From Brevundimonas vesicularis (GTDB lineage: Bacteria > Pseudomonadota > Alphaproteobacteria > Caulobacterales > Caulobacteraceae): a DNA stretch of 64,000 bases. Positions within the stretch are counted from its first letter, which is position 1. Every line of letters starts with the position of its first letter. The stretch lies in the NCBI RefSeq assembly GCF_014204545.1, contig NZ_JACHLJ010000003.1:404201-468200 (forward strand), read 5' to 3'. The notes beneath the pieces are model-generated. The model saw only the letters and a list, made by a program, of their open reading frames with translations. It had not been told where the DNA came from and searched no databases. A program made the position numbers and the translations under genes. Of the stretch, positions 8,371-17,331 are shown piece by piece.

Positions 8371-11076
8371 ATGAACGCCTCGCCCAGTCTGGATGACCGC
8401 CTTGACGAGGCCGCCCGCGCGGAAGACCCGCGCGCGGCGGTCTCTGTCGTTTTGCGCGAGACCTATGACGCCGCCCGCGCCCGGGTCGAGCGCAAGCTGG
8501 ACGGCGGCATGAAGGGTCGCGACGTGGCGCGTCTGTACGCCGCGGCCGCCGACGAGATGCTGGCCGGCCTGTGGCGGGTGGCGACCCAGACGTTGTGGCC
8601 AACCTCGCCGGTCGAGGCCGAGCGGCTGGCCCTTGTCGCGGTCGGGGGCTACGGCCGGGGCGTGCTGGCGCCCCATTCCGATCTGGACCTGCTGTTCCTG
8701 AGGTCGTCGAAGGCGACGCCGCGCGGCGAGCAGGTGATCCAGTTCGTGCTCTATGTGCTTTGGGACCTGGGGGCCAAGGTCGGGTCGGCGGTGCGCTCGG
8801 TCGAGGAATGTCTGAGCCTGTCGCGAACCGACATGACGGTGCGGACGACCCTGCTGGAGGCGCGTCCGCTGGCGGGGGACGAGGCGCTGGCCCAGCTGAT
8901 GATCGGCCGGTTTCGCGACATGGTGTCGAAATCCGATCCCCGCCCCTTCATCGCCGCCAAGCTGGAGGAGCGGGCCGCCCGGCACGAGAAGGCCGGCTCG
9001 ACCCGCTACAAGGTCGAACCCAACGTCAAGGACGGCAAAGGGGGCTTGCGCGACCTGAACACCCTGTACTGGATCGCCCGGTCCCTGGCGCCCGAAAGCC
9101 GGCTGGGCGCGACGGTGATGGACGAACTGTTCACCCCGCGCGAGCGCCGCACGTCGGACGAGGCGTTCGACTTCCTGTGGCGGGTCCGCATTCATCTGCA
9201 TCTGATCGCGGGCCGGGCCGAAGAGAAGCTGACGTTCGACATGCAGCCCGAGGTGGCCCGGCGCATGGGCTGGCGTGGGCGCGGCGACGAACCGGCGGTC
9301 GAGCGGTTCATGCGGCGATACTTTCTGGTGGCCCGCGACGTCGGCGCCCTGACCCGCGCCATGTCGGCCAAGCTGGAGGCGCGCCACCAGAAGACGGCGC
9401 ATGGCCTGTCGCGTCTGATGGCGCCGTTCCGGCCCGCCCCCCGGCGCAAGCTGGACGTCGAGGGGTTCTGGATCGATCAGGGGCGTCTGTCGGTCGAGGG
9501 GCCGGAGGTGTTCGCCGCCGCTCCGGTCAAGCTGCTGACCCTGTTCGTCTGCGCCGACAAGCACGACCTGGACCTGCATCCCGACGCCTTTTCGGCGGTG
9601 ACGCGCTCTCTGTCGCTGGTGACGCCCCGACTGAGGCGCGATCCGGCGGCGACGCGGGCGTTCTTGGACGTTCTGGCGCACGGGCAGCGGCCCTATCGCG
9701 TCCTGACCATCATGAACGAGACGGGCCTGCTGGGGCGATTCCTGCCCGAATGGGGGCGGATCGTCGGCCAGACCCAGTTCAACATGTACCACGCCTATAC
9801 GGTCGACGAGCACACGCTTCAGGCCATCGGCATCATCAACGACATCGCGCGCGGCAAGCTGAAGACCGACCACCCGATGGCCAGCGAGATCGTGCATCTG
9901 ATCTCGGACATGGAAGCCCTGATGCTGGGCATGCTGCTGCACGACGTGGGCAAAGGCGGCGAGCGGGGGCAGTTGGAGGACGGCGCCATCGCCGCGCGCC
10001 GGGCGTGCGAGCGGCTGGGCGTCGATCCGCGTCGGATCGAACTGGTCGTCTGGCTTGTGCGCAGCCATCTGGCGCTGTCCGACTATGCCCAGAAGCGCGA
10101 CCTGTCGGACCCGGCGACCATCCGCGCCTTCGCCGAACTGGTCGGCGATCCCGAGCGACTGCGAATGCTGCTGGTCCTGACCGTCGCCGATATCCGGGCC
10201 GTGGGGCCGGGGGTGTGGAACGGCTGGAAGGGTCAGCTGATGCGCACCCTCTACAACCAGGTCGCCGCCCTGTTCCGGGGCGAGGACGTGACGCGCGAGG
10301 ATCCGCTGGCGGCGCATCCCGCCCTGGTCCAGCGGGCGCGCGAGACGGGCGCGGCGGCCGAAGCGGCCCCGACCGCTCCGGTGCAGGGGCTGGCGGTCCA
10401 GACCACCGAAATCTCCATCGCCGCCGCCGACCGGCCGGGCCTGTTCGCCGATCTGGCCCAGACCATGGCCGCGCTTGGGGCCGACGTGACCGACGCCCGC
10501 GTGGCGACCGAGGACGGCGTCGTTCTGGACGTGTTTCGTGTTCAGGACGGAGCGGGCCTGCCCTATGGCCAGGCCGAGCCGCGTCGCCTGAAGGCTTTGG
10601 TCGAGGCCCTGGAAAAGGCCGCGCGGGGCGAGGGCCGCATCGGCCAGGCCCCCGATCCGACCGGCAATGCGCGCAAGGCCGCCTTCGAGGTGCGGCCCGT
10701 GGTCATGGTTGATCACCACGCCAGCGAGACGGCGACGGTGGTCGAGGTCTCGGGCGCCGACCGGCCCGGCCTGCTGGCGGCCCTCTCGCGCGTGTTCAAC
10801 GACGAGGGGCTGAACATCCGTTCGGCCCATGTCGCCAGCTATGGCGAACGGGCGGTGGACAGTTTCTACGTCGTGGATCGCAAGGGTCGGAAGATCACCT
10901 CGGAACAGCGGATCGCCGAACTGCGCACCGCGCTTGAGGCTGTGCTGGACAGCCGCGCGCCCGCGCCCGCCGGACGCAAGGTCGCCTCGGCCCGCGCCAG
11001 CGCGCGCGACGTCTCTGACCTGGGCCGCCGCAGCCCGCGCGCAAAGCCCGTATCGCCCGGCGAACAAGCGCGCTAA
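8371..11076 (+). CDS. glnD: Bifunctional [protein-PII] uridylyltransferase / uridylyl-removing enzyme GlnD
   Basis: GlnD senses glutamine and adds or removes UMP on PII proteins, thereby controlling nitrogen metabolism. The 901-residue protein has the nucleotidyltransferase motif GGYGRGVLAPHSDLDLLF (Asp104 and Asp106), an HD domain (LLHDVGKGG, His524-Asp525) for deuridylylation, and two C-terminal ACT domains at about 680-750 and 790-860, each with an (A)DRPGL(F/L)A motif. Length is normal. The ATG sits directly after a promoter-like element, so the message may be leaderless. It is followed by an inverted-repeat element and murJ. Confidence 0.96.
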   Translation: MNASPSLDDRLDEAARAEDPRAAVSVVLRETYDAARARVERKLDGGMKGRDVARLYAAAADEMLAGLWRVATQTLWPTSPVEAERLALVAVGGYGRGVLAPHSDLDLLFLRSSKATPRGEQVIQFVLYVLWDLGAKVGSAVRSVEECLSLSRTDMTVRTTLLEARPLAGDEALAQLMIGRFRDMVSKSDPRPFIAAKLEERAARHEKAGSTRYKVEPNVKDGKGGLRDLNTLYWIARSLAPESRLGATVMDELFTPRERRTSDEAFDFLWRVRIHLHLIAGRAEEKLTFDMQPEVARRMGWRGRGDEPAVERFMRRYFLVARDVGALTRAMSAKLEARHQKTAHGLSRLMAPFRPAPRRKLDVEGFWIDQGRLSVEGPEVFAAAPVKLLTLFVCADKHDLDLHPDAFSAVTRSLSLVTPRLRRDPAATRAFLDVLAHGQRPYRVLTIMNETGLLGRFLPEWGRIVGQTQFNMYHAYTVDEHTLQAIGIINDIARGKLKTDHPMASEIVHLISDMEALMLGMLLHDVGKGGERGQLEDGAIAARRACERLGVDPRRIELVVWLVRSHLALSDYAQKRDLSDPATIRAFAELVGDPERLRMLLVLTVADIRAVGPGVWNGWKGQLMRTLYNQVAALFRGEDVTREDPLAAHPALVQRARETGAAAEAAPTAPVQGLAVQTTEISIAAADRPGLFADLAQTMAALGADVTDARVATEDGVVLDVFRVQDGAGLPYGQAEPRRLKALVEALEKAARGEGRIGQAPDPTGNARKAAFEVRPVVMVDHHASETATVVEVSGADRPGLLAALSRVFNDEGLNIRSAHVASYGERAVDSFYVVDRKGRKITSEQRIAELRTALEAVLDSRAPAPAGRKVASARASARDVSDLGRRSPRAKPVSPGEQAR

Positions 11077-11093
11077 GCGACAGGATCAGATGT

Positions 11094-11224
11094 CCGCTCA
11101 TCCCCGCGAAAGCGGGGACCCAGGTCTTTGGGCGATCAGGCCTTTCCAGTTGGCGATATGCCAATCCCGGACAGGTCAGTGCGCCCCGAAAGCACTGGAT
11201 CCCCGCTTTCGCGGGGATGAGCGG
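11094..11224. repeat. Inverted pair of palindromic REP-like repeats
   Basis: Bases 11094-11118 and 11200-11224 are inverted copies of one 25-base sequence. Each copy contains the palindrome CCCCGC-GAAA-GCGGGG with a CCGCTCAT flank. The central 80 bases between them are unrelated and non-coding. Such palindromes are dispersed in many Caulobacterales and Sphingomonadales genomes; the paired arrangement looks like a small REP doublet or MITE. No transposase is present. It occupies most of the glnD-murJ gap. Confidence 0.8.
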
Positions 11225-11246
11225 GGAGAATAGAGCCAAAGATCGC

Positions 11247-12842
11247 ATGAGCCTCGCCCGAAACACCCTGGTGCAGTCGACCCTGACGCTGGGCAGTCGA
11301 ATTCTCGGCTTCGTGCGCGACATGGCGCTGGCGGCGCGCTTCGGCCAGGGACCGATGATGGACGCCTTCACCACGGCGTTGATGCTGCCCAACATGTTCC
11401 GCCGTCTGTTCGCCGAGGGCGCCTTCGCCCAAGCCTTCGTGCCGGTCTATGGCGGGGTTCGGGCGCGCGAGGGCGAGGAAGCCGCCGCCGTCACGGCGTC
11501 CGAGGCGCTCAGCTTCATGCTGGCGGTCGTCGCCGGCTTCTGCATCCTGCTGCAGGTCGTGATGCCCTGGATCATGCCGTGGCTGCTGTCGGCCTATCAG
11601 GGCCAGCCTGAGGTGCTGCGCGCCGCCGTGATCGCGACCCAACTGGCCATGCCCTATCTGGCCTGTATGACCGTGGCCTCGCTTCTGTCGGGCGTACTGA
11701 ACACGGGCGGTCGGTTCGCCCTGTCGGCGGCCGTGCCGGTGTTTCTGAACCTGTGCACCCTGGCCGCCCTGATGCCGCCGCTGATCCTGCCGATCCCGCA
11801 GGAGACGGTGCTGCTGATGGTGACGGCGGCGGTGACGGTGTCGGGCCTGATCCAGGCCAGTCTGCTGTGGTGGGGCGTGCGGCGTCTGGGCGTGCGGCTC
11901 AAGATTGGCCTGCCGCGCATCACGCCGAATGTGCGTCACACCCTGGCGCTCGCCGTGCCGGGCGCCCTGGCGGGCGGGGCGCTGCAGATCAACTCTCTGG
12001 TGTCGCAGTTCCTGACCGGCTCGGACGAGGGCGCGCGCTCGGTGCTGTATAACGCCGACCGGCTGTATCAACTGCCGCTGGGCCTGGTGGGGGTCGCCAT
12101 CGGCCTGGCCTTGGTGCCGCGCCTGACCAAGGCGTTCGTCGACGGGGATCACGAGGGCGGGCAGAAGACGCTGGACGACGGCATCAATCTGGCGATGGCC
12201 TTCACCCTGCCGGCGGCCGTGGCCCTGTTCGTCATTCCCTTCTTCATCATCGACGCGACCGTAACGCGCGGCGCCTTCACCTCGGCCGACGCCGCCCGCA
12301 CCGCCGATGTTTTGCGTCAGTTCGCCTGGGGCGTGCCGGCCTTCGTCCTGGCCAAGGTTCTGACCCCGCCCTTCTTCGCGCGCCAGGACACGCGCCGTCC
12401 GATGATCTTCGCCGTGGCCAGCGTGGTCATAACCGTCATCCTGGGCTCGGCCCTGTTCTTCTGGTTCCGCCGTCAAGGTTGGGACGGGGTGCTGGGCCTG
12501 GCCATCGCCACCAGCACCTCGGCCTGGGTGAATGTCGCCCTTTTGGCCGGGGTCCTGATCCGCGAGAACAGCTGGCGGCCGTCGCCGGCCTTTTTGTCGC
12601 GCATCGCCCGCGTGATCGCCGCCAGCGCCATGATGGCCGCTCTGCTGTTCGCCGCCGACGTCTTCTATCCGCAGCTGGCTCGCCTGTTCCTGGCCAAGGA
12701 GATCGCCGTCCTGGTGGTCTGCGGCGCCGGGGCCGGGCTTTACGGCTTCTGCCTGCTGGCGTTCCGGGCCGTCACCATCTCGGAACTGAAGGCCACGCTG
12801 AAGCGCGAGCCCGGCGGCGGCGCGGTATCCGGTCTGGACTGA
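11247..12842 (+). CDS. murJ: Lipid II flippase MurJ (MviN)
   Basis: MurJ flips the peptidoglycan precursor lipid II across the inner membrane. The 531-residue protein is a MOP-superfamily polytopic protein with about 14 hydrophobic segments. It begins MSLARNTLVQSTLTLGSRIL and has the N-terminal GFVRDMALAARFGQGPMMDAF and LFAEGAFAQAFVPVY signatures. The ATG at 11247 lies 23 bases after the REP-like element; an upstream in-frame start at 11217 would lie in that repeat and is unlikely. glnD-murJ-trpS is a common alphaproteobacterial order. Confidence 0.95.
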   Translation: MSLARNTLVQSTLTLGSRILGFVRDMALAARFGQGPMMDAFTTALMLPNMFRRLFAEGAFAQAFVPVYGGVRAREGEEAAAVTASEALSFMLAVVAGFCILLQVVMPWIMPWLLSAYQGQPEVLRAAVIATQLAMPYLACMTVASLLSGVLNTGGRFALSAAVPVFLNLCTLAALMPPLILPIPQETVLLMVTAAVTVSGLIQASLLWWGVRRLGVRLKIGLPRITPNVRHTLALAVPGALAGGALQINSLVSQFLTGSDEGARSVLYNADRLYQLPLGLVGVAIGLALVPRLTKAFVDGDHEGGQKTLDDGINLAMAFTLPAAVALFVIPFFIIDATVTRGAFTSADAARTADVLRQFAWGVPAFVLAKVLTPPFFARQDTRRPMIFAVASVVITVILGSALFFWFRRQGWDGVLGLAIATSTSAWVNVALLAGVLIRENSWRPSPAFLSRIARVIAASAMMAALLFAADVFYPQLARLFLAKEIAVLVVCGAGAGLYGFCLLAFRAVTISELKATLKREPGGGAVSGLD

Positions 12843-12967
12843 CAGGCGGCGAACCGATAAGCGCGAGGCCATGACGACCTCGGGCCTGATCCATGACCTG
12901 CGATGGCGCGGCTGAACCGCCGCCTGCCTCGCCACGCCTGCCTTTCGACCTTCCGAGACCCGATCCC

Positions 12968-14011
12968 ATGACCGACCAGACCCCCGCCGTTGCGACCTAT
13001 GACGGCCCGCGCCGCATCCTGTCCGGCATCCAGGCCTCAGGCGCGCTGCACCTGGGCAACTACCTCGGCGCCCTCAAGCGGTTCGTGGAACTGCAGGACC
13101 AGGGCGCGCCGGTCTATGTCTTCGTCGCCGACATGCACGCCATCACCGTGTGGCAGGATCCGGCCAAACTGACGGCCCAGACGCGCGAGATCGCCGCCGC
13201 CTATCTCGCCTCGGGCCTGGATCCGGAAAAGGCGATCATCTTCCCGCAGTCGGCCGTGCGCGCCCATGCGGAACTGGCCTGGATCTTCAACTGCGTCGCC
13301 CGCCTCGGCTGGCTCGACCGGATGACCCAGTTCAAGGAGAAGTCGGGCAAGCACAAGGAACGCTCCTCGGTCGGTCTCTACACCTATCCCGTGCTCCAGG
13401 CGGCCGACATCCTGCTGTACAAGGCCACCGAAGTGCCGGTCGGCGAGGACCAGAAGCAGCATCTGGAGCTGACCCGCGACATCGCCGCCAAGTTCAACAA
13501 CGACTTCGGCGTTCCCGGCTTCTTCCCCGTGCCTGAGCCGATCATCCAGGGGCCGGCGACCCGCGTCATGTCCCTGCGTGACGGAGCGGCCAAGATGTCC
13601 AAGTCGGACCCGTCCGACAACAGCCGCATCAACCTGACGGACGACGCCGACACGATCGCCTCCAAGATCAAGAAGGCCAAGACCGATCCCGAGCCATTGC
13701 CGGAAACCCTGGACGGCCTGAATGAACGGCCCGAGGCCAAGAATCTGGTCGCCATCTATGCGGCGCTGGCGGGCCTGACCCGCGAACAGGTGATCGCACA
13801 GTTCGGCGGCCAGGGCTTCGGCGCCTTCAAGCCGGCGCTAGCGGACCTGGCGGTGTCATCGCTGGCGCCCGTGACGGCCGAAATGCGCCACCTGATGGAC
13901 GATCCGGCCGAGATCGACCGCGTGCTGAAGGCCGGCGCCGAGCGCGCCGCCGAGGTCGCCGATCCCGTGGTGGACGAGGTCAAGAAGATCGTCGGCTTCT
14001 GGAGGGCGTAA
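12968..14011 (+). CDS. trpS: Tryptophanyl-tRNA synthetase
   Basis: TrpS charges tRNA-Trp. The 347-residue class I synthetase has the HIGH-equivalent GALHLGNY near residues 26-33 and KMSKS at 209-213, with the family segment [18 protein letters not shown] between them. The ATG at 12968 gives a family-like N-terminus; an in-frame start at 12893 would add 25 Pro-rich residues. The stop overlaps the next start (TAATG). The 125-nt gap before it contains no obvious terminator. Confidence 0.96.
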   Translation: MTDQTPAVATYDGPRRILSGIQASGALHLGNYLGALKRFVELQDQGAPVYVFVADMHAITVWQDPAKLTAQTREIAAAYLASGLDPEKAIIFPQSAVRAHAELAWIFNCVARLGWLDRMTQFKEKSGKHKERSSVGLYTYPVLQAADILLYKATEVPVGEDQKQHLELTRDIAAKFNNDFGVPGFFPVPEPIIQGPATRVMSLRDGAAKMSKSDPSDNSRINLTDDADTIASKIKKAKTDPEPLPETLDGLNERPEAKNLVAIYAALAGLTREQVIAQFGGQGFGAFKPALADLAVSSLAPVTAEMRHLMDDPAEIDRVLKAGAERAAEVADPVVDEVKKIVGFWRA

Positions 14012-14475
14012 TGGGCGTCTACGAGGCCAAGGTCGTCTGGAACCGGGGCGATCAGCCCTTTCTCGACAAGGGTTACAGCCGCGCCCATTCGTGGAGCTTC
14101 GACGGCGGGGCGGTGGTGCCGGGGTCGTCGGCGCCCTCCAGCGTGCCCGTGCCGATGTCCGATCCGGCCGGCGTCGATCCGGAAGAGGCGATGATCGCCT
14201 CTCTGTCCAGCTGCCACATGCTGTGGTTTCTGGCCTTCGCCGCCAACGCCGGCCTGGTGGTCGACACCTATGTCGACGAGGCGTCGGGCAAGATGGGCAA
14301 GGACGATGACGGCAATCGCTACCTCGCCGAGGTGACGCTGCGCCCCTTCACCAGCTTCACCGGCCGCGAGCCTGACCAGGCCGAGATCGACGCCCTGCAT
14401 CACCAGGCCCACGACCATTGCGAAATGGCCCATTCGGTCCGCGCGACCATCACGGTCGAAGCGACGATCCGCTAG
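14011..14475 (+). CDS. OsmC family peroxiredoxin-like protein
   Basis: OsmC/Ohr proteins reduce organic hydroperoxides with two reactive cysteines. In this 154-residue protein these are Cys68 (SLSSCHMLWFL) and Cys137 (HDHCEMAHS). The intact spacing and PEEAMIASLSSCH context place it in the OsmC/YhfA-like branch rather than Ohr. It is translationally coupled to trpS through TAATG. Its end overlaps the convergent flavoprotein gene by four bases. Confidence 0.88.
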   Translation: MGVYEAKVVWNRGDQPFLDKGYSRAHSWSFDGGAVVPGSSAPSSVPVPMSDPAGVDPEEAMIASLSSCHMLWFLAFAANAGLVVDTYVDEASGKMGKDDDGNRYLAEVTLRPFTSFTGREPDQAEIDALHHQAHDHCEMAHSVRATITVEATIR

Positions 14476-15413
14476 GCGGCGACCGCCGTCTCTTCCTCGA
14501 CCAGGGACCTGAACAGGGCGTGGGCGGCGATCATGCCGTCCGAGGTCGCCAGGGTGATGTTGGAGGCGGCGCGCGCAAGATCGCCGGCGGCGAAGACGCC
14601 CGGCTGGGTCGTCTGCTGCATGGCGTCCACCTTGATCACCCGCCCCATCGGGGTATCGGTCATCTCGCAGCCCAGCCGCTCGGCGAAGGGGCTGGCGACG
14701 CTCACATTGGCGCCGACAAAGATGGCCTTCAGCTCGACGAACCGTCCATCGGTCAGCCGAGCGCCGCTCAGGCCCGGCGCCTCGCCCTCCAGCCGCGCGA
14801 TTGGCGTGGCCTCGATGGTGACCCCGCGTCGATCCAGCAGATGGGCGTCCTCGGGCGACAGGCCGACATCCAGATCCATGAACAGGGTGACCTGGCCCCA
14901 TTCGGCGACCGTGGCCGCATACTGGACCGCGTGATCGCCGCGCCCCAGCACGCCGATAGGGCCGCCGCCGATCTCATAGCCGTGGCACCAGGGACAGTGC
15001 AGGGCGGTGCGGCCCCAGCGTTCCTTCACCCCCGGGATGTCGGCCAGCACGTCCTCGACCCCGTGCGACAGCAGCAGCCGGCGACCGCGCGTGCGTGTGC
15101 CGTCAGCGAAGGCGACCGAGAAACCGCCATCGATCCGTTCGACCTCGACCGCCTCCGCCATGCGGAAGGCGGCGGTCGGATAGGCCGCGACCTGGGCCCG
15201 GGCCGACGCCGTGATCTCGGCGCCGGGCTTTCCGTCATTCGTCAGGACGCCATGGGCGCGAGCGGCGAACCGATTGCGCGGCCGGCCGTCGTCGATGACC
15301 AGAACGCGGCGGCGCGCGCGGACCAGCTGCATGGCGGCGGACAGGCCGGCGTAGGAGCCGCCGATGATCAGGGCGTCGTGCGGCATGACGTCAGGACTTT
15401 CGGTCGTGGGCAT
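14472..15413 (-). CDS. Thioredoxin-reductase-like NAD(P)/FAD-dependent oxidoreductase
   Basis: The 313-residue protein has an N-terminal FAD Rossmann motif (ALIIGGSYAGLSAAMQL), a redox-active CPWC pair (Cys140, Cys143), a second nucleotide motif (GVLGRGDHA) and the C-terminal FAD motif GVFAAGDLA. This is the thioredoxin-reductase fold, but its true electron acceptor is unknown. It overlaps the end of the upstream Rrf2 gene by 23 bases if it starts at 15413. An alternative ATG at 15386, giving MPHDALIIGG, would avoid the overlap. Rrf2 plus such a flavoprotein is a recurrent redox-regulated pair. Confidence 0.85.
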   Translation of the reverse strand: MPTTESPDVMPHDALIIGGSYAGLSAAMQLVRARRRVLVIDDGRPRNRFAARAHGVLTNDGKPGAEITASARAQVAAYPTAAFRMAEAVEVERIDGGFSVAFADGTRTRGRRLLLSHGVEDVLADIPGVKERWGRTALHCPWCHGYEIGGGPIGVLGRGDHAVQYAATVAEWGQVTLFMDLDVGLSPEDAHLLDRRGVTIEATPIARLEGEAPGLSGARLTDGRFVELKAIFVGANVSVASPFAERLGCEMTDTPMGRVIKVDAMQQTTQPGVFAAGDLARAASNITLATSDGMIAAHALFRSLVEEETAVAA

Positions 15414-15870
15414 GGAGTAGGTCTCTCTTGGGATGTTCGGCCATGCGGCGCGAGAAATCCGCCGCCAGATCGGCCAGGGTGATGTCGTTCAGGCGCGCGA
15501 TCAGCAGGGCGCGGGCCGCGGCGTAGGTTTCGGCCAGTGCATCATTGACCGCCGCCTCGACCAGGCAGCCGTCGGCCTCGACAGGCGGAGCGGCCGGAAA
15601 CAAATCCGCCCCGCCGAGGGCAGTGCTCACCTGGCCCAGGGTGACCTGATCCAGCGGTCGCGACAGACGCCAGCCGCCGCCATGCCCCTTCTCCGACGCC
15701 ACCAATCCCTGCTCGCGCAGACCGGCCATGGTTCGGCGCACCACCACCGGATTTGTCGAAAGGCAGACCGCTAGCTGATCCGAGGTCATGGGCGAGCCGG
15801 TTCGTGTCTCATGCTCGGCCATGTGCAGCAGAGCGTGGAGGATGTTGGACAGACGGGAATCCCTTTTCAT
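15391..15870 (-). CDS. Rrf2 family transcriptional regulator (non-Fe-S type)
   Basis: The 159-residue protein has an Rrf2 winged helix: SNILHALLHMAEHE, recognition helix TNPVVVRRTMAGLREQGLV and wing GHGGGWRLSRP. It has only two cysteines and lacks the three-Cys cluster of IscR and NsrR, so it is more like YwnA/CymR-type members. It begins at the ATG at 15870, a few bases after a palindrome on its own promoter, and probably controls itself and the downstream flavoprotein gene. The signal it senses is unknown; a redox signal is inferred from the partner. Confidence 0.88.
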   Translation of the reverse strand: MKRDSRLSNILHALLHMAEHETRTGSPMTSDQLAVCLSTNPVVVRRTMAGLREQGLVASEKGHGGGWRLSRPLDQVTLGQVSTALGGADLFPAAPPVEADGCLVEAAVNDALAETYAAARALLIARLNDITLADLAADFSRRMAEHPKRDLLHAHDRKS

Positions 15871-15906
15871 GTAACCACAATTGTTACGTGATGCGTCGCC
15901 CGTCAA
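15871..15906 (-). promoter_or_regulatory. Promoter and overlapping operator of the Rrf2 gene
   Basis: On the minus strand TTGACGG (15906-15900), 12 nt, then GTAACAAT (15887-15880) gives a good Caulobacter-type promoter. The -10 lies inside the inverted repeat GTAAC-N7-GTTAC (15871-15887), which abuts the ATG at 15870. A repressor bound there would block RNA polymerase, so autoregulation is likely. Confidence 0.7.
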
Positions 15907-15928
15907 GACTGCGGGTCAGTTTTCTTTT

Positions 15929-16678
15929 TCACCCGTGTGGGACGGCGTCGGTCAGGAAGGCACCGAAACGGCACAGGGCCTCGACCGTCAGGGTAGGATC
16001 GTGGCGCATCGGGCCGTTGTTGGTCGGTTCGTCGAAAGCGTGAGTGCCCTCGGCGATCCAGCTTTCGACCTGGGAGCCGCAGTTTCGGATCATGGCGTTG
16101 ACCTGCTCGGCGTTGCGCACGGTCGTCAGGTGGTCGCGCTTGCAGGTGACGGCCAGGACGCGCGGGCAATGCCGCCAGGGCTTCAGCCGGTTGAAGGCGA
16201 ACGGGCCGATGTAGGGATAGGCCAGCCACACCGCCTTGACGCCGGACAGGCTGGCCTCGGCGGGATCGGTCACGCCAAAGGCGCCGGGCGTCGGCGCGCC
16301 GCTCATCATCTCCATGATCGACCAACCGCCGTGGCTCCAACCGGCCAGGGCCAGCTTCGTCGCCTCGACATCGGGGCGTGCCGAAATGCCCTGGATCGCC
16401 GCCAGGACGTCGCCCACCCGCTCATAACCCCGAAACGACAGGCCCGTGCAGACCGCCGTTAGAGTGAAGGCCCGACCCCAGCCGCGAGGGCCGTAGGAAT
16501 CGACGATGAAGGCGCGCCAGCCCGCTGCCTTGGCGACCTCGGCATAGCGAGGCAGGTGATCACGCAGACCCCCGCAGCCGTGGAACAACAGCACCGCCGG
16601 CCGGGGCCGGTCGTCGTCGGGGCCCACGACGGTGATGTGGGGTTCGAGGCGGGCCCAGCGGCGCTTCAGGTCGTCCAT
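15929..16678 (-). CDS. Dienelactone hydrolase family protein
   Basis: The 249-residue alpha/beta hydrolase has an oxyanion segment LLFHGCGGLRD, nucleophile Ser115 in GWSHGGWS, acid Asp182 (CKRDHLT) and His213 (EGTHAFDE). It lacks the Cys nucleophile of classical dienelactone hydrolases, so its substrate is probably a different ester. It has no signal peptide. It lies 52 bases after alkB on the same strand and may share its message. The start at 16678 was chosen as the ORF's ATG. Confidence 0.85.
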   Translation of the reverse strand: MDDLKRRWARLEPHITVVGPDDDRPRPAVLLFHGCGGLRDHLPRYAEVAKAAGWRAFIVDSYGPRGWGRAFTLTAVCTGLSFRGYERVGDVLAAIQGISARPDVEATKLALAGWSHGGWSIMEMMSGAPTPGAFGVTDPAEASLSGVKAVWLAYPYIGPFAFNRLKPWRHCPRVLAVTCKRDHLTTVRNAEQVNAMIRNCGSQVESWIAEGTHAFDEPTNNGPMRHDPTLTVEALCRFGAFLTDAVPHG

Positions 16679-16730
16679 TCCCGAGTTACGCCGCAGCTTG
16701 CCGTCGAAAGCCAGTCCAAAAATCAGGCGC

Positions 16731-17330
16731 TCAACCGGCGCAGCGCAGCGTCAGGTTCAGCCGGCCGCCGCCGGGGATCAGGCGCGACGATCCGGCCAGC
16801 ACGCGGTCGACGCCGTGGCGGGCCAGGCGCGCGGGTCCGGTCAGGGCGCAGACGTCGCCGCTGTCCAGCCTCAGCGTCGTGGTGCGTCCGCCGTCCGCCG
16901 CGCCGATGCGGAACGTCGCCGTGTCTCCCAGGGATACCGACAGGACGGGCGCGCCGAGGTCGGCCTCGTCCTTGTCCTGGTGCAGGCCCATCTTCGCCGC
17001 ATCGCGATACAGATTGACCAGACAGGCGTCCGGCGGCGTGGGCCAGCCGACCGTGGCGTCCCACAGGTCGAGCAGCACAGTCGGGATCGCGGGCCAGGGT
17101 CGCCCGGTCTCGGGATGGGTCGACTGATAGCGATAGCCGCTCCGGTCAGAGACCCAGCCCAGCGGCCCGAAGTTGCTCATCTGAACCGAAAAGGGCCGCC
17201 CGCCCGGCGTGGTCGGCTGATAGAGGGGCGCGTCATCCAGCCGGGCGAACACCTCGGCGACCAGATCAGCCTGCGCCGCGGCATCGAGCGCCCCCGGCCA
17301 GAACCGGAAGCCCTCGACGGCGGTCTTCAC
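16731..17330 (-). CDS. alkB: AlkB-like 2-oxoglutarate/Fe(II)-dependent dioxygenase
   Basis: AlkB removes alkyl lesions such as 1-methyladenine and 3-methylcytosine from DNA and RNA by oxidative demethylation. The protein shows NLYRDAAKMGLHQDKDE, with iron ligands His117 and Asp119, a third ligand His172 (RHGVDRV) and a C-terminal arginine pair in RLNLTLR for 2-oxoglutarate. I prefer the GTG at 17330, just after the upstream stop (TGAGGTG), giving 199 residues; an ATG at 17369 would overlap the upstream gene by 38 bases and give 212 residues. Confidence 0.88.
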   Translation of the reverse strand: MKTAVEGFRFWPGALDAAAQADLVAEVFARLDDAPLYQPTTPGGRPFSVQMSNFGPLGWVSDRSGYRYQSTHPETGRPWPAIPTVLLDLWDATVGWPTPPDACLVNLYRDAAKMGLHQDKDEADLGAPVLSVSLGDTATFRIGAADGGRTTTLRLDSGDVCALTGPARLARHGVDRVLAGSSRLIPGGGRLNLTLRCAG

Positions 17331-17331
17331 C

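Noticed and set aside
8356..11067. A 903-residue open frame on the minus strand opposite glnD
   Set aside because: High-GC genes produce long antisense open frames; this one has no family motifs, and GlnD on the plus strand is complete with all domains.
12871..12915. A 14-residue ORF with one Trp codon upstream of trpS, as a possible leader peptide
   Set aside because: Only one Trp codon, no terminator/antiterminator hairpin pair and no ribosome-binding site make attenuation unlikely.
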